Source: Thiotrichaceae bacterium (lineage in GTDB: Bacteria; Pseudomonadota; Gammaproteobacteria; Thiotrichales; Thiotrichaceae). Taken from it: a stretch of 64,000 nucleotides of DNA. The DNA lies in NCBI GenBank assembly GCA_023144895.1, contig JAGLEV010000009.1, positions 1 through 64,000 on the forward strand. The letters are read 5' to 3'. The translations under genes and the position numbers were made by a program. The notes below the pieces were generated by a model, which was not told the origin of the DNA, made no database searches, and saw only the letters and a list, made by a program, of their open reading frames with translations. Positions 28,163 to 37,303 of the stretch are shown in pieces (positions within the stretch are counted from its first letter, which is position 1; the number at the start of each line of letters is the position of its first letter).

Positions 28163-28543
28163 CTATCCAATAATCATGACACCATCCACTTCAACCTCAG
28201 AATCTTTTGGTAAAGCCGCGACTCCGACAGCAGCGCGTGCAGGGTAAGGCTGAGTAAAAAACTCTTCCATCACTTGATTAATAATTTGAAAATTACCTAA
28301 ATCGGTTAAGAATATATTGAGTTTTACAAAATCAGCTAATGTTCCGCCTGCTTCTTGAGCAACCGCTTCTAGGTTACGGAATATTTGACGTGTTTGCTCT
28401 GCAATGTCCCCTTGATTAAGCTCCATTGTTTTAGGAATAAGTGGAATTTGACCAGAAAAATAAATTGTATTGCCATGTTGTATTGCCTGAGAGTAGGTGC
28501 CAATGGCTTGTGGTGCTTTTTCTGTACTAATTGTCTTTCTCAT
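28163..28543 (-). CDS. ridA: RidA family reactive enamine/imine deaminase
   Basis: RidA (YjgF/YER057c) hydrolyses 2-aminoacrylate and related reactive imines. The 126 residues show the family hallmarks: AIGTYSQAI near 17, YFSGQIPL near 33, NLEAVAQEAG near 72 and ARAAVGVAALPKDSEVEV near 102, including the substrate-binding arginine. A Shine-Dalgarno AAGGA precedes the ATG. It lies 31 bases after spoT on the same strand, a frequent arrangement in gammaproteobacteria. Confidence 0.96.
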   Translation of the reverse strand: MRKTISTEKAPQAIGTYSQAIQHGNTIYFSGQIPLIPKTMELNQGDIAEQTRQIFRNLEAVAQEAGGTLADFVKLNIFLTDLGNFQIINQVMEEFFTQPYPARAAVGVAALPKDSEVEVDGVMIIG

Positions 28544-28574
28544 TTTATGTCCTTAATAAATGTATATGAAAAAT

Positions 28575-30740
28575 TTAGGTAATCACTTGAGGGCTGGAAA
28601 GTTGTGGAATACGTGTTGCATCACTGACATGAGCCAGTTTATTAAGCTTTGCAACAAGCTTTTTCAGTTCTTTTGTATGGGTAACACGGATAAGAACCTC
28701 AATTCTTTTACTTCCCTTATCTCCAAAAATATTAATATCTTCAATATCAATATCAGCCTGTTGAAACTGTTGTGTAATTTCAAATAAAACACCTTGTTGG
28801 TGTTGTGCACGCAAGGCAAGAGGGACAAGGTAACTGAGGGTTTCACTTGTATCCCATGCAGCTGTTAGTTGTTTTTTATGATGAATATGCCTAAGAATAG
28901 AACAGTCGTTACGATGAACGGCTAAGCCACGATTATCAATAATAGCCGCAGTAATCGTGTCATCAGGTATTGGGTGGCAACAAGTGCTTAATTGCACGGC
29001 AAGACCTTTGGCGCCTCTAATATAAAAGGCCTGTTCTGTTCTATTCGTGCTTTCGATGTTGTCCGTTTCTAATAGGCGGTGAGTGATTAGTTTAGAGCAT
29101 TGATTACCTTTAGCAATTTCAATGAATAACTGCTGTATATTGGTTATTTCTAGTGTTTCTAATAGCGTATCAATAATTTCAGGAGCAATATCCTCAAGCT
29201 TTTTTTCTACATTATTGAGTGTATTTTTAAATAATCGCTCACCAATTTCAATATATTCACTGTTCTCATAAGAGGTTAACCAGCTTCGAATGGCTGAACG
29301 AGCTTTACCCGTGACAACAAAGTTTTGCCAAGAAGGATGAGGGATAGCATTAGGGTTAGTAATAATTTTAACCGTTGCACCATCATGTAACTGAGTGTTT
29401 AAAGGCTTGCGTCGACCATCAATATAGGCACCAGTACAGTGATGACCAATATCGGTATGAATAGCATAGGCAAAGTCAACGGGGGTAGCCCCTATTCGTA
29501 ATGCTTTAGCTTCTCCTTTCGGTGTGAGAACAGAGACTTCACGCAAAAAGAAGTCAGCTTTCATATCCGCAAGGAAGGCTTCGGGGTCACCAGTATATTG
29601 TTGTATTTCTTTAACTTGTTCTAGCCATGCTGATAAGCGACTTTGCGCTAGATTAAATTTATTTTTGTAGTCTAGTTGAGGGAATCGCCATTGTGCAGCA
29701 ATACCATATTGAGCGACCTGAAACATTTCACGGCTTTGAATTTGAATACAGATTAGGTTTTGATTTTTTGTAATGACCGTGGTTTGTAATGCTTGGAATC
29801 CATAGACTTTAGGGACAGAAATAAAATCTTTAAAGCTACCAATTTTTGGCAAGAAAAGGTTGTGAATAACACCAAGTGCAAGATAGCACTGTTGTGATGA
29901 CTGGGTAAGAATACGAATATCATAGGAAATAGCATCACGACTAAAGTGAATGGGATTCTTGTGTTGTTTTCTATCTTCATACAGTCGATAAAGGTTTTTT
30001 TCCCAATGAAAAACAGTGCTATTTTTATCAAGTTCCTTATTGAGAGAGGTCTGTATTTTACTCATGATTTTTTCATGATTGTCTTGTTGTTCATCAAGAC
30101 ATTTTTGCCACCACCGAGAGAGTATACTACTACGCCATGGGTGTAAGCTTTGAAAAGCAAACATTTGTAAGCTGTGACGAAGTGTATTCATGCCCATGCG
30201 GCGTGCTAAAGGGACATGTATCTCTAGTGTTTCTTGAGCAATGCGACGCTGTTTTACTGGTCGCATAGAGCTTAATGTTTTTACATTATGTAAGCGGTCA
30301 GCCAGTTTAATAATCACAACACGGTAGTCATCAACCATGGCAGTCATCATTTTTTGAAAGCTTGCCATACCAGCATCGTACTTATTACTAAAATTTTCAT
30401 AGGAGAGTTTTGTTACTCCTTCAACAAGATCAGCAACGGTATCACCAAATTCATTAGCAATATCATTATGGGTATAGTCAGTATCTTCGATAACATCATG
30501 GAGTAGAGCAGCACAGAGAGTATCTACATCTAAATGTAAATCAGCTAGGGTGTGGGCAACTTCTAAAGGGTGGCTGATATAAGGTTCGCCTGATTTGCGA
30601 GTAACACCTTCATGCGCGACAGCAGCATAAAGAAAAGCCTCATAGACTTTTTTAACTTCCTCTTCAGATAAATAACGTTCTGTTAATCGACACAGATCGA
30701 CCATGCGAAAACTGACCTTGGATGTTTTTAGATATTCCAT
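28575..30740 (-). CDS. spoT: SpoT, (p)ppGpp hydrolase with a degenerate synthetase domain
   Basis: SpoT controls the level of the alarmone (p)ppGpp. The hydrolase domain (about 40-185) is intact: H57, H81-D82, E85-D86 in HDVIEDT, and D148 in KLADRLHN. The synthetase domain (about 240-360) is eroded. The usual GYQSLHT reads GFQALQT (314-320), the catalytic glutamate of EVQIRT is cysteine in CIQIQS (331-336), the aspartate of DIYAFR is lost (SYDIR, 272-276), and the GR before the Y-rich helix reads HW. TGS (about 385-450) and C-terminal ACT domains remain. It is preceded by rpoZ and followed by ridA. It should degrade but not make (p)ppGpp; a separate RelA elsewhere would be needed. Confidence 0.95.
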   Translation of the reverse strand: MEYLKTSKVSFRMVDLCRLTERYLSEEEVKKVYEAFLYAAVAHEGVTRKSGEPYISHPLEVAHTLADLHLDVDTLCAALLHDVIEDTDYTHNDIANEFGDTVADLVEGVTKLSYENFSNKYDAGMASFQKMMTAMVDDYRVVIIKLADRLHNVKTLSSMRPVKQRRIAQETLEIHVPLARRMGMNTLRHSLQMFAFQSLHPWRSSILSRWWQKCLDEQQDNHEKIMSKIQTSLNKELDKNSTVFHWEKNLYRLYEDRKQHKNPIHFSRDAISYDIRILTQSSQQCYLALGVIHNLFLPKIGSFKDFISVPKVYGFQALQTTVITKNQNLICIQIQSREMFQVAQYGIAAQWRFPQLDYKNKFNLAQSRLSAWLEQVKEIQQYTGDPEAFLADMKADFFLREVSVLTPKGEAKALRIGATPVDFAYAIHTDIGHHCTGAYIDGRRKPLNTQLHDGATVKIITNPNAIPHPSWQNFVVTGKARSAIRSWLTSYENSEYIEIGERLFKNTLNNVEKKLEDIAPEIIDTLLETLEITNIQQLFIEIAKGNQCSKLITHRLLETDNIESTNRTEQAFYIRGAKGLAVQLSTCCHPIPDDTITAAIIDNRGLAVHRNDCSILRHIHHKKQLTAAWDTSETLSYLVPLALRAQHQQGVLFEITQQFQQADIDIEDINIFGDKGSKRIEVLIRVTHTKELKKLVAKLNKLAHVSDATRIPQLSSPQVIT

Positions 30741-30889
30741 AGTTATATCGCTATTTTAGGTTAATTCAAAGAAGAATTTGGGTGAGGTTGTTTATTACTT
30801 TTAGGTTGGCCCTGAAGAGTTATAGTGGTCTTAATTTTGTAATCTTTACTGCCTATGTATGAGGTTTATCTCATACATAGATTGTTCAG

Positions 30890-31123
30890 TTATTTAAAGT
30901 TAGAGTTTCCGCTGATCATTCCGTCGTAGCTCACTTGAGAATTTTCTTCACTCATATTCGCAGCTATTTCACGTAAAGCAATAACGGTAGGCTTGTCATT
31001 TTCTTCGTCGACTAATGGTATTGCACCTTGAGCAATAGCACGGGCACGTTTTGAAGCTTCTAGTATGAGAGTGAATCGACTTTCTGTGTGCTCTAAGCAG
31101 TCTTCTACAGTGACTCTTGCCAT
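30890..31123 (-). CDS. rpoZ: RNA polymerase omega subunit
   Basis: Omega assists assembly of the beta-prime subunit. The 77 residues begin [12 protein letters not shown] and contain [17 protein letters not shown]-like sequence (here [19 protein letters not shown]), the conserved binding segment. A ribosome binding site (GGAA) precedes the ATG. It lies 149 bases upstream of spoT on the same strand. The gmk gene that usually precedes rpoZ is not here; hemH is divergent instead. Confidence 0.96.
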   Translation of the reverse strand: MARVTVEDCLEHTESRFTLILEASKRARAIAQGAIPLVDEENDKPTVIALREIAANMSEENSQVSYDGMISGNSNFK

Positions 31124-31295
31124 TTTCTTCTATTCCTTAATTTTCAATAATTTCATAGCACAAGAATCATTGCTGTATTCTTCCACGGCATTCTGTGCAT
31201 AAGTCATCAGATTATATCCTTCAAGTCATTTAATAAATAGCTTTATTCGTTTAATAACGATAAATTAAGTGACTTAATATCAAGGTGGCGTGGCG

Positions 31296-32411
31296 ATGTT
31301 TGTAAAAAATTATAGTGCTGATGATGAATTTTTTCATGGAAAGAAAGAGGCAGTAGGGGTCTTGCTGGTTAATTTGGGGACTCCTAAGATGTCGGATAAG
31401 TCCTCTGTTAGACGTTATTTATCTGAGTTTTTATCTGATGCACGAGTCGTTGAAATACCGCGTTTTATTTGGCTGCCTTTATTGCATGGGGTTATTTTGC
31501 GTAAACGTGTACCGATTAGTGCCAAAGCTTATCAATCGGTTTGGATGGAAAAGGGCTCGCCCTTGATGGTTTATTCGCAACGCCTAGCGGATAAGCTAGG
31601 TAAGCAGTTGCAGCAACGTTATGCGGGTCCTGTTAAGCTGGCTTTAGCTATGCGTTATGGCGAACCTTCGATTGCTCAGGCTTTGGCTGAGCTTAGGCAA
31701 GAAGGTGCTCGACGTATTGTTGTATTGCCACTTTATCCTCAGTATTCAGCGACAACAACGGCAACGGTTTATGATGCCGTTGCTAAAGTATTATCACGTT
31801 GGCGCTGGATACCAGAAATGCGTTTTATTAATCAATATCATGATCATCAATATTATATTCGTGCACTGACTTCCAGTGTAAAGAGGTATTGGCAACAACA
31901 TCAGCAGGGCTTTTTGCTATTGTCTTTTCATGGTCTTCCACAGCGGAATGTACAACTTGGCGACCCTTATTTTTGTCAATGTCATAAAACAGCGCGCTTA
32001 TTAGCAAAAAGTTTAGGCTTGAAAGAAGATCAATGGAAAATCTCATTCCAATCACGTTTTGGTAAAGCGCAGTGGGTTCAACCTTATACCAATGCAACTT
32101 TACAGGAGCTGGTAGAGCAGGGTGAGCAACGGATCGATGTTCTTTGTCCTGGCTTTCCTGCGGACTGCTTAGAGACTTTAGAGGAAATGAATGTAGAAAA
32201 CCGAGCGGTCTTTATGGAGGCTGGTGGTGAGGAGTATCATTATATTCCTGCATTAAATGATCAAGCAGATCATGTTATTGCTCTATCAGAAATACTGAGT
32301 GAGCATATGCAAGGTTGGTCTGAAACCAGTACTCACTGGAATGCAAAGAAAGTTGAACGTGATGCCTTAGTGAGTAAGGAGCGCGCACTTTCTCATGGGG
32401 CAAAAATCTGA
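31296..32411 (+). CDS. hemH: Ferrochelatase
   Basis: HemH inserts Fe2+ into protoporphyrin IX, the last step of heme synthesis. Recognisable motifs are GVLLVNLGTP near the N-terminus, PLYPQYSATTTAT near 148, LSFHGLPQRN with the metal-binding histidine near 205, and CPGFPADCLETLEE near 283. I prefer ATG 31296, which has AAGGTGG seven bases upstream, over the GTG at 31290 that adjoins the same site. The C-terminus carries about 25 residues beyond the usual end and overlaps the next gene by 17 bases. Confidence 0.96.
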   Translation: MFVKNYSADDEFFHGKKEAVGVLLVNLGTPKMSDKSSVRRYLSEFLSDARVVEIPRFIWLPLLHGVILRKRVPISAKAYQSVWMEKGSPLMVYSQRLADKLGKQLQQRYAGPVKLALAMRYGEPSIAQALAELRQEGARRIVVLPLYPQYSATTTATVYDAVAKVLSRWRWIPEMRFINQYHDHQYYIRALTSSVKRYWQQHQQGFLLLSFHGLPQRNVQLGDPYFCQCHKTARLLAKSLGLKEDQWKISFQSRFGKAQWVQPYTNATLQELVEQGEQRIDVLCPGFPADCLETLEEMNVENRAVFMEAGGEEYHYIPALNDQADHVIALSEILSEHMQGWSETSTHWNAKKVERDALVSKERALSHGAKI

Positions 32412-33342
32412 TTCAATCGTTTGTGGGTCTACTTTTACGCTGGCATTGTTGGCTCCACGTTACTGGCTGATATGGCTTGGTTTGCTTGTCTTTATCCCTA
32501 TCGCTTGGTTGCCGATTAGTATGCGACAGTCAATAGGGCGTGCAATAGGGCGTTTGATTTATTCTAAAAATAGCAAAAGGCGTTCGATTATTATCCAAAA
32601 TTTATCCATTGCAGAGCCTGAAAGTACAGCTAAAGAGCTTGAGGAAAAAGCACTTGCTATGTTGCAATGGTATGGTTGTGCAATGATAGATTATAGTGTG
32701 CTCTTTTTTCGTTCTCGTCGATACTTGCAAAAACATTCACTATTTAAGGGCTTGGACAAGGTGGAGCAAGCCGTTAAGGAGGGGCGCAATGTTGTCATAT
32801 TATTAACTCATAGTGTCTGGCTAGATTTTGCACCTGCTTTATTGAGTGCTCACTTTGAATTGTATGGCTCCTATAAGTCTTTATCTAATGGTTTATTAGA
32901 TTGGTTGCTACAGAAAATGCGCTGTCGTTATGTCAGTTTTGTTATTTCAAGAGAACAGGGCATGATGCGCTTAGTGCGTTCGTTACAAAAAGGGCGTTTA
33001 CTCATTTTCCTACCTGATGAGGATTTGGGTGTAGAGCAGGCAGATTTTGCACCATTCTTCGGGCGTAAAAAAGCGACACTCAATACACCAGCACGTATTG
33101 CTAAGATGAAAAAAGCCGTATGTTTTCCTTGTTATAGCTATTTTGATCCTGTGAATAAGAATTATTGCACTCTATTAGGCGATTCTTTGGAACCATTTCC
33201 CGCAGAAAGTGCCATAAAAAGTGCAGAGGTACTTAATCAAGGATTGGAAGGCGTGATTAAGGCTGATCTTCAGCAGTATATGTGGCAACTAAAGTATTAT
33301 CGTTCAGTGACCCTAGGTGATAAGACTTTGTATGATAATTAG
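32395..33342 (+). CDS. LpxL/HtrB-type Kdo2-lipid IVA acyltransferase
   Basis: A membrane-associated late acyltransferase of lipid A synthesis. A hydrophobic segment at about 14-38 anchors it. The catalytic HxxxxD motif is HSVWLD near residue 135, and LPDEDLGVEQADFAPFFGRKKAT near 204-226 is the second conserved block of the LpxL/LpxM family. The 315 residues are normal. It starts inside hemH, overlapping by 17 bases, so it is translationally linked. Whether it adds laurate (LpxL) or myristate (LpxM) cannot be told. Confidence 0.9.
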   Translation: MGQKSDSIVCGSTFTLALLAPRYWLIWLGLLVFIPIAWLPISMRQSIGRAIGRLIYSKNSKRRSIIIQNLSIAEPESTAKELEEKALAMLQWYGCAMIDYSVLFFRSRRYLQKHSLFKGLDKVEQAVKEGRNVVILLTHSVWLDFAPALLSAHFELYGSYKSLSNGLLDWLLQKMRCRYVSFVISREQGMMRLVRSLQKGRLLIFLPDEDLGVEQADFAPFFGRKKATLNTPARIAKMKKAVCFPCYSYFDPVNKNYCTLLGDSLEPFPAESAIKSAEVLNQGLEGVIKADLQQYMWQLKYYRSVTLGDKTLYDN

Positions 33343-33795
33343 ACAGAATGCGGTGTGTTTTGATGATTAATGAGTGCCTTGTTACAGTCCGCAACGCTTA
33401 TCATGTTGCTTAGTTCTATAGCAGTGTTTTCTTTATAGAAGTCATGTTATAGGTGATTGCTGGTACACATCAATGAAACTGATTGACTTTCTATCGGTTT
33501 TTTTATACGTTAGTCGCTGCCTTTGTTATAATTTAATAAGAATGACTATACGAAGTACATCTTCTTGGGGTATTGGGTTGCCATGTTATGAATACTCCAA
33601 TTTAATCATGAAGATTGACTGAATAGATCAGAAGATAACAATATTATAAACAGATTGATCGGCATATTTGATTGAAGCATACTGAGACTAAGGGTAGTAC
33701 GGGTTTATTTCTCAGTGATGTGATTAAGGTTCGATACTAGTTTATTATCATTGATGGCTTTTCACGATAATAATAGATAAAAAAAGGGGAAAACA
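33343..33795. other. Intergenic region upstream of a lipoprotein gene
   Basis: No gene is seen in about 450 A+T-rich bases. A TTGACT at 33615-33620 and TATTAT at 33642-33647 are spaced 21 bases apart, too far for a normal sigma-70 promoter. The lipoprotein gene has a good ribosome binding site (AAGGGGA) at the end of this stretch. Confidence 0.5.
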
Positions 33796-34359
33796 ATGAA
33801 TAAAAGATTAATATTGTTACTAATTGGAGTGGCATTATTTTTACAGGGCTGTGGATCTAAAGTACAACAAGGGTCGTTGACGACTTTCTTGAGGCTTCAT
33901 ACTGACTACTGTGCATCTGGCTTTAAGTCGGCAGAGCAATTGAGTCGTATCTTACGCAAAGATGAAACTTTTCAAGCGAATGTTAATAATGGTGGAATCT
34001 ATGAAAAGGTGGTTTCTAATATTAGCTATGCAGTCTCTCCAGAAGCAGATGGTTGTACCACTGATCTAAAAATTAAAAAAACATCGAAATCGGTTGCTTA
34101 CTTTAGTTTTGATGAAATAAATACAGCCCTAATTAAGCGTGGCTATACTCCTGAAGGTAAAAAAGTGTACCGTGATGAAATCGGTACTGACCAGCATGAG
34201 CTACAAGTGGTTGAGCAGAAATATATCTCACCTGATGAAGTCGTATCAACCTTAGTCTTTCCGCTAGAAAGTCAAGATAAATACTATATGACGTTATTTG
34301 CAGAAACGTTAGAGCACGCTTCTACTGATGATGATGCTCCTAGTGTTTTAGAAATTTAG
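33796..34359 (+). CDS. Putative lipoprotein, unknown function (187 aa)
   Basis: The N-terminus has a lipoprotein signal peptide: MNKR, a hydrophobic stretch, and the lipobox LQGC with the acylated cysteine at residue 19. The residue after it is glycine, so sorting to the outer membrane is likely by the +2 rule. The mature part is small and mixed alpha/beta, with two other cysteines that could form a disulfide. I recognise no family. It has a strong Shine-Dalgarno and a hairpin after the stop, and looks like a single-gene unit. Confidence 0.82.
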   Translation: MNKRLILLLIGVALFLQGCGSKVQQGSLTTFLRLHTDYCASGFKSAEQLSRILRKDETFQANVNNGGIYEKVVSNISYAVSPEADGCTTDLKIKKTSKSVAYFSFDEINTALIKRGYTPEGKKVYRDEIGTDQHELQVVEQKYISPDEVVSTLVFPLESQDKYYMTLFAETLEHASTDDDAPSVLEI

Positions 34360-34366
34360 GTTTTTC

Positions 34367-34391
34367 GCGCTCTATCGTTTATATAGAGCGC
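34367..34391 (+). terminator. Hairpin after the lipoprotein gene
   Basis: GCGCTCTAT (34367-34375) and ATAGAGCGC (34383-34391) form a perfect nine-pair stem with a seven-base loop, eight bases past the stop codon. The following tract is only weakly T-rich. Confidence 0.6.
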
Positions 34392-34649
34392 TATTGACTT
34401 TGAAGTATGCTTTATCTGTCACAGAATATCCATTTTGTGAACTGAACCTTCTTACTCCTCATTTAACTCCATTCATCCTTCCTCCCAATGCCTATTTTTT
34501 ACCTTTCCTAGCCATTAATAACCGTTAGTGTCTAAAACTAAGTTCTTTTATCAATGATGTTGCATTGAATCCCTAATTACTTGAATCCTTTGCATATACT
34601 AAGGTCTGAATCACTGCTTGCTACTTGAAAATCAGGTTAAGGTTAAATA

Positions 34650-35348
34650 ATGGATTATATTTATATCATTGAATTAGTTATTTTGGCATCAGTCATTATT
34701 GGTCTGATTGCTGTTAATTATTTCATGGTAAGTGCAAGGAAAGCTAAGCTTAGAGCAGTGGTTCAATTACATAATACAATGGATTCACGCTTAGTTGAGT
34801 TGAATGACTTAATGGACTTTGTTAAAGATAGAGGGCAGGAGTTAGCAATGTTTTCTTCTACCTTGCAGTCCTATATTAAGCAATATCCACGATCTATAAA
34901 TCATAAGACCAGTCGTAATAAAGGGACTATATTGCCCCCTCCTTTACCTTCAGACCCACGAGAATTAGCCGCTAATGGTGAGCTAAAGAGAAAATATTTT
35001 GGTAGTGCGAGTTATTTAGACTTTGTGCATTCCACCGTTAATCAGCTTTCTAGTAAAACACAGTCTTATCTTAAAGAAATTTATCATTTAATCGCTCAGA
35101 CGGATCAGGAGATAGTGGCAGAGTCAAAGGTCATCGTTGCATTGCAACAAGAGATCACACACTATATTGAGATAATACAATCGACTATTAGTGGTGATGA
35201 AAATGAGTTGATTAATTCAGTGGATCAAAAGCTAATCCATTCTTTATCTAAACTACTTGAAGAGCTGTCGTTATTAAATTCTCATCAAGTTGAGGCTCAA
35301 TCCGTAACTTCTGCTTTACATGATGCATTAGGGATGTGTACAAAATAA
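34650..35348 (+). CDS. Membrane-anchored coiled-coil protein, unknown function
   Basis: A 232-residue protein with a single N-terminal membrane helix (about 5-27) followed by a long helical, probably coiled-coil region that faces the cytoplasm or periplasm. A proline stretch TILPPPLPSDP lies near 92-102. No catalytic motif is seen and I do not recognise the family. It sits alone between the lipoprotein gene and the mraZ promoter, with A+T-rich DNA on both sides. Confidence 0.75.
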   Translation: MDYIYIIELVILASVIIGLIAVNYFMVSARKAKLRAVVQLHNTMDSRLVELNDLMDFVKDRGQELAMFSSTLQSYIKQYPRSINHKTSRNKGTILPPPLPSDPRELAANGELKRKYFGSASYLDFVHSTVNQLSSKTQSYLKEIYHLIAQTDQEIVAESKVIVALQQEITHYIEIIQSTISGDENELINSVDQKLIHSLSKLLEELSLLNSHQVEAQSVTSALHDALGMCTK

Positions 35349-35804
35349 CTCCCAAACTCGATGTATGATTATCTTCTGTCGAGCTGAATAATTTTTATTC
35401 ATTGTGTGCTTCTCTAGAAAAGCAAAACAAGCCCTCTGGTGTATTTACACACTATTCTGATTGTATTTCACTCACAATGATATTTTAACCCGCCATCTAT
35501 AAGGCTCTATACTCTATCTTCACTTTTTAAGAGTGCTTATTTTTTTCTGTGCATTAGCTAAGCAATAGGCTCATATCTTATATCTTTATGATTCCTAAAT
35601 AGGTTTTAAGTGTCTAAAATTATATCACCCCACTACTTTCTATAGGCGTTAAATATTCCCCACATTCAGCCCATCTTAATACTTTACTTTAAGTTGTCTA
35701 TACACATTATTGATAATGGAAGTTTAATTTTTTTATATTCTGCCTGTTTCTAAATAGTCCCTATAAGTTACTGTCTTTTATCTGAAACATATTGCTTTAT
35801 TGGC

Positions 35805-35833
35805 TTGACAGAGTAGGGGGGAGTATCTATATT
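35805..35833 (+). promoter_or_regulatory. Sigma-70 promoter of the mraZ-dcw cluster
   Basis: TTGACA at 35805-35810 and TATATT at 35828-35833 are separated by 17 bases, a near-consensus sigma-70 promoter. Transcription should begin near 35840, just before the MraZ repeats. Confidence 0.85.
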
Positions 35834-35842
35834 CGAACTTAA

Positions 35843-35867
35843 GTGGGGATTAGTGGGGGAAAGTGGT
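35843..35867 (+). promoter_or_regulatory. MraZ operator (three direct repeats, 10-bp period)
   Basis: GTGGG at 35843-35847, GTGGG at 35853-35857 and GTGGT at 35863-35867 repeat with exactly ten bases between starts. MraZ is known to bind tandem TGGGN repeats separated by five bases upstream of its own gene. These repeats overlap the expected transcription start, which fits autorepression. Confidence 0.8.
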
Positions 35868-35915
35868 TTTTTCTCCTAGCTTCTTTCTAATTTTATAGAA
35901 ATTGATGGTTGACCC

Positions 35916-36374
35916 ATGTTTAGAGGCATTAATAATCTTAATATTGATATGAAGGGAAGGCTTGCAATTCCTTCTAAATATCGTGGTGCCGTCATTTCAG
36001 AATCAGCAAGTCAAATTATTGTCACAATAGATCATACCGACAAATGCTTATTAGTCTATCCCATGGCGGATTGGTTGCTTGTTGAGAAGCAATTAAACTC
36101 ATTAAATAATATGAACCGTCGTGCAAGAAATGTACAACGCTTGCTTTTAGGTCATGCTGCTGAATGTGAGCTTGATAGTCAGGGGCGTATCTTAGTTCCA
36201 GCACCACTACGTAATTTTGCAGGCTTGAAGAAAAAATTAGTACTGGTTGGACAACTTAATAAGTTTGAGTTGTGGGATGCTGAACAATGGATCATACAGC
36301 GAGATTCTTGGATTGTTGAAGCACAGGAAGATGATTTTGATAATGATGAGGCATTAGCTCAGGTGTCAATTTAA
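35916..36374 (+). CDS. mraZ: Transcriptional regulator MraZ
   Basis: MraZ binds DNA through two AbrB-like half domains and represses its own division cluster in E. coli. The 152 residues start MFRGINNLNIDMKGRLAIP, and the second copy of the motif is CELDSQGRILVPAPLR near 86-101. Both DxxGR signatures are intact. Its stop overlaps the rsmH start. The matching operator lies about 50-70 bases upstream. Confidence 0.97.
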   Translation: MFRGINNLNIDMKGRLAIPSKYRGAVISESASQIIVTIDHTDKCLLVYPMADWLLVEKQLNSLNNMNRRARNVQRLLLGHAAECELDSQGRILVPAPLRNFAGLKKKLVLVGQLNKFELWDAEQWIIQRDSWIVEAQEDDFDNDEALAQVSI

Positions 36375-37303
36375 TGAATACAGAGTATTCACATCAAACC
36401 GTTTTATTATACGAAGCGATTGATGCACTCAATATTAAAGCCAATGGTTGCTATATCGACGCTACATTTGGTCGTGGTGGACATAGTGAATTATTATTAC
36501 AGAAACTGGGTGAGAATGGTAGGTTGATTGTTATTGATAAAGATCCTGAAGCTATTGTTGTCGCTAAAGAATTGCAAGAAAAAGATGCTCGTGTATTTGC
36601 CTGGCAAGGGGCTTTTAGTCATTTTGATCAAGCCATTGTTGCCTCAGGATTTACTACTCAAGTTGATGGTATATTACTCGATTTAGGCGTATCGTCACCG
36701 CAGTTAGATGATGCCTCAAGAGGGTTTAGTTTTCTGCGTGATGGCGCATTAGATATGCGCATGAATCCTGACAAGGGAGTGAGTGCAGCGGAATGGCTAA
36801 TGACCGCAGAGCAAGATGAAATTGCAGATGTTATTTGGCGTTATGGTGAGGAGCGTTTTTCTCGTCGTATTGCTAGAACCATAGTGGCTCATCGTGAAAC
36901 TCATGAGATAGCAACAACAAAACAGTTAGCCGACTTAATTGCAGGAACAATCTATCAAAAGGATCGTAAAAAACATCCAGCAACGAGAAGCTTCCAAGCC
37001 ATACGGATTTTTATTAATCAAGAGCTTGATAATTTAACTGAGTGCTTACAAAAAACAATCCAGTATTTAGCACCAGAGGGGCGTTTGGCGGTCATTAGCT
37101 TTCATTCATTGGAAGATCGAATTGTAAAACGTTTTTTAAAACAGTTACAACAAGGTCCAAAATTACCTAAAGGTTTACCCGTGATAGTTCCTGAGCATAA
37201 GCCTGAAATTAAAATTATTAGCCGTGTAAAACCGAGTAGAAATGAGGTAGGTGGTAATGTGCGTTCACGTAGTGCGATTATGCGTGTTGGAGAAAAAACA
37301 TGA
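36374..37303 (+). CDS. rsmH: 16S rRNA (cytosine-1402-N4)-methyltransferase RsmH
   Basis: RsmH (MraW) methylates C1402 in the ribosomal P site using SAM. The SAM motif is DATFGRGGHSE near 29, followed by LLDLGVSSPQLDD near 106 and GFSFLRDGALDMRM near 121, all strongly conserved. C-terminal VISFHSLEDRIVKRF near 238 is also typical. It has 309 residues, as expected. It overlaps both mraZ and ftsL by one to four bases. Confidence 0.97.
   Translation: MNTEYSHQTVLLYEAIDALNIKANGCYIDATFGRGGHSELLLQKLGENGRLIVIDKDPEAIVVAKELQEKDARVFAWQGAFSHFDQAIVASGFTTQVDGILLDLGVSSPQLDDASRGFSFLRDGALDMRMNPDKGVSAAEWLMTAEQDEIADVIWRYGEERFSRRIARTIVAHRETHEIATTKQLADLIAGTIYQKDRKKHPATRSFQAIRIFINQELDNLTECLQKTIQYLAPEGRLAVISFHSLEDRIVKRFLKQLQQGPKLPKGLPVIVPEHKPEIKIISRVKPSRNEVGGNVRSRSAIMRVGEKT

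Larger units (their letters stand above)
35349..35915. other. Intergenic region upstream of the division cluster
   Basis: No gene is seen. The proximal 110 bases contain the mraZ promoter and MraZ operator, listed separately. The rest is A+T-rich and I see no other structure in it. Confidence 0.6.
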
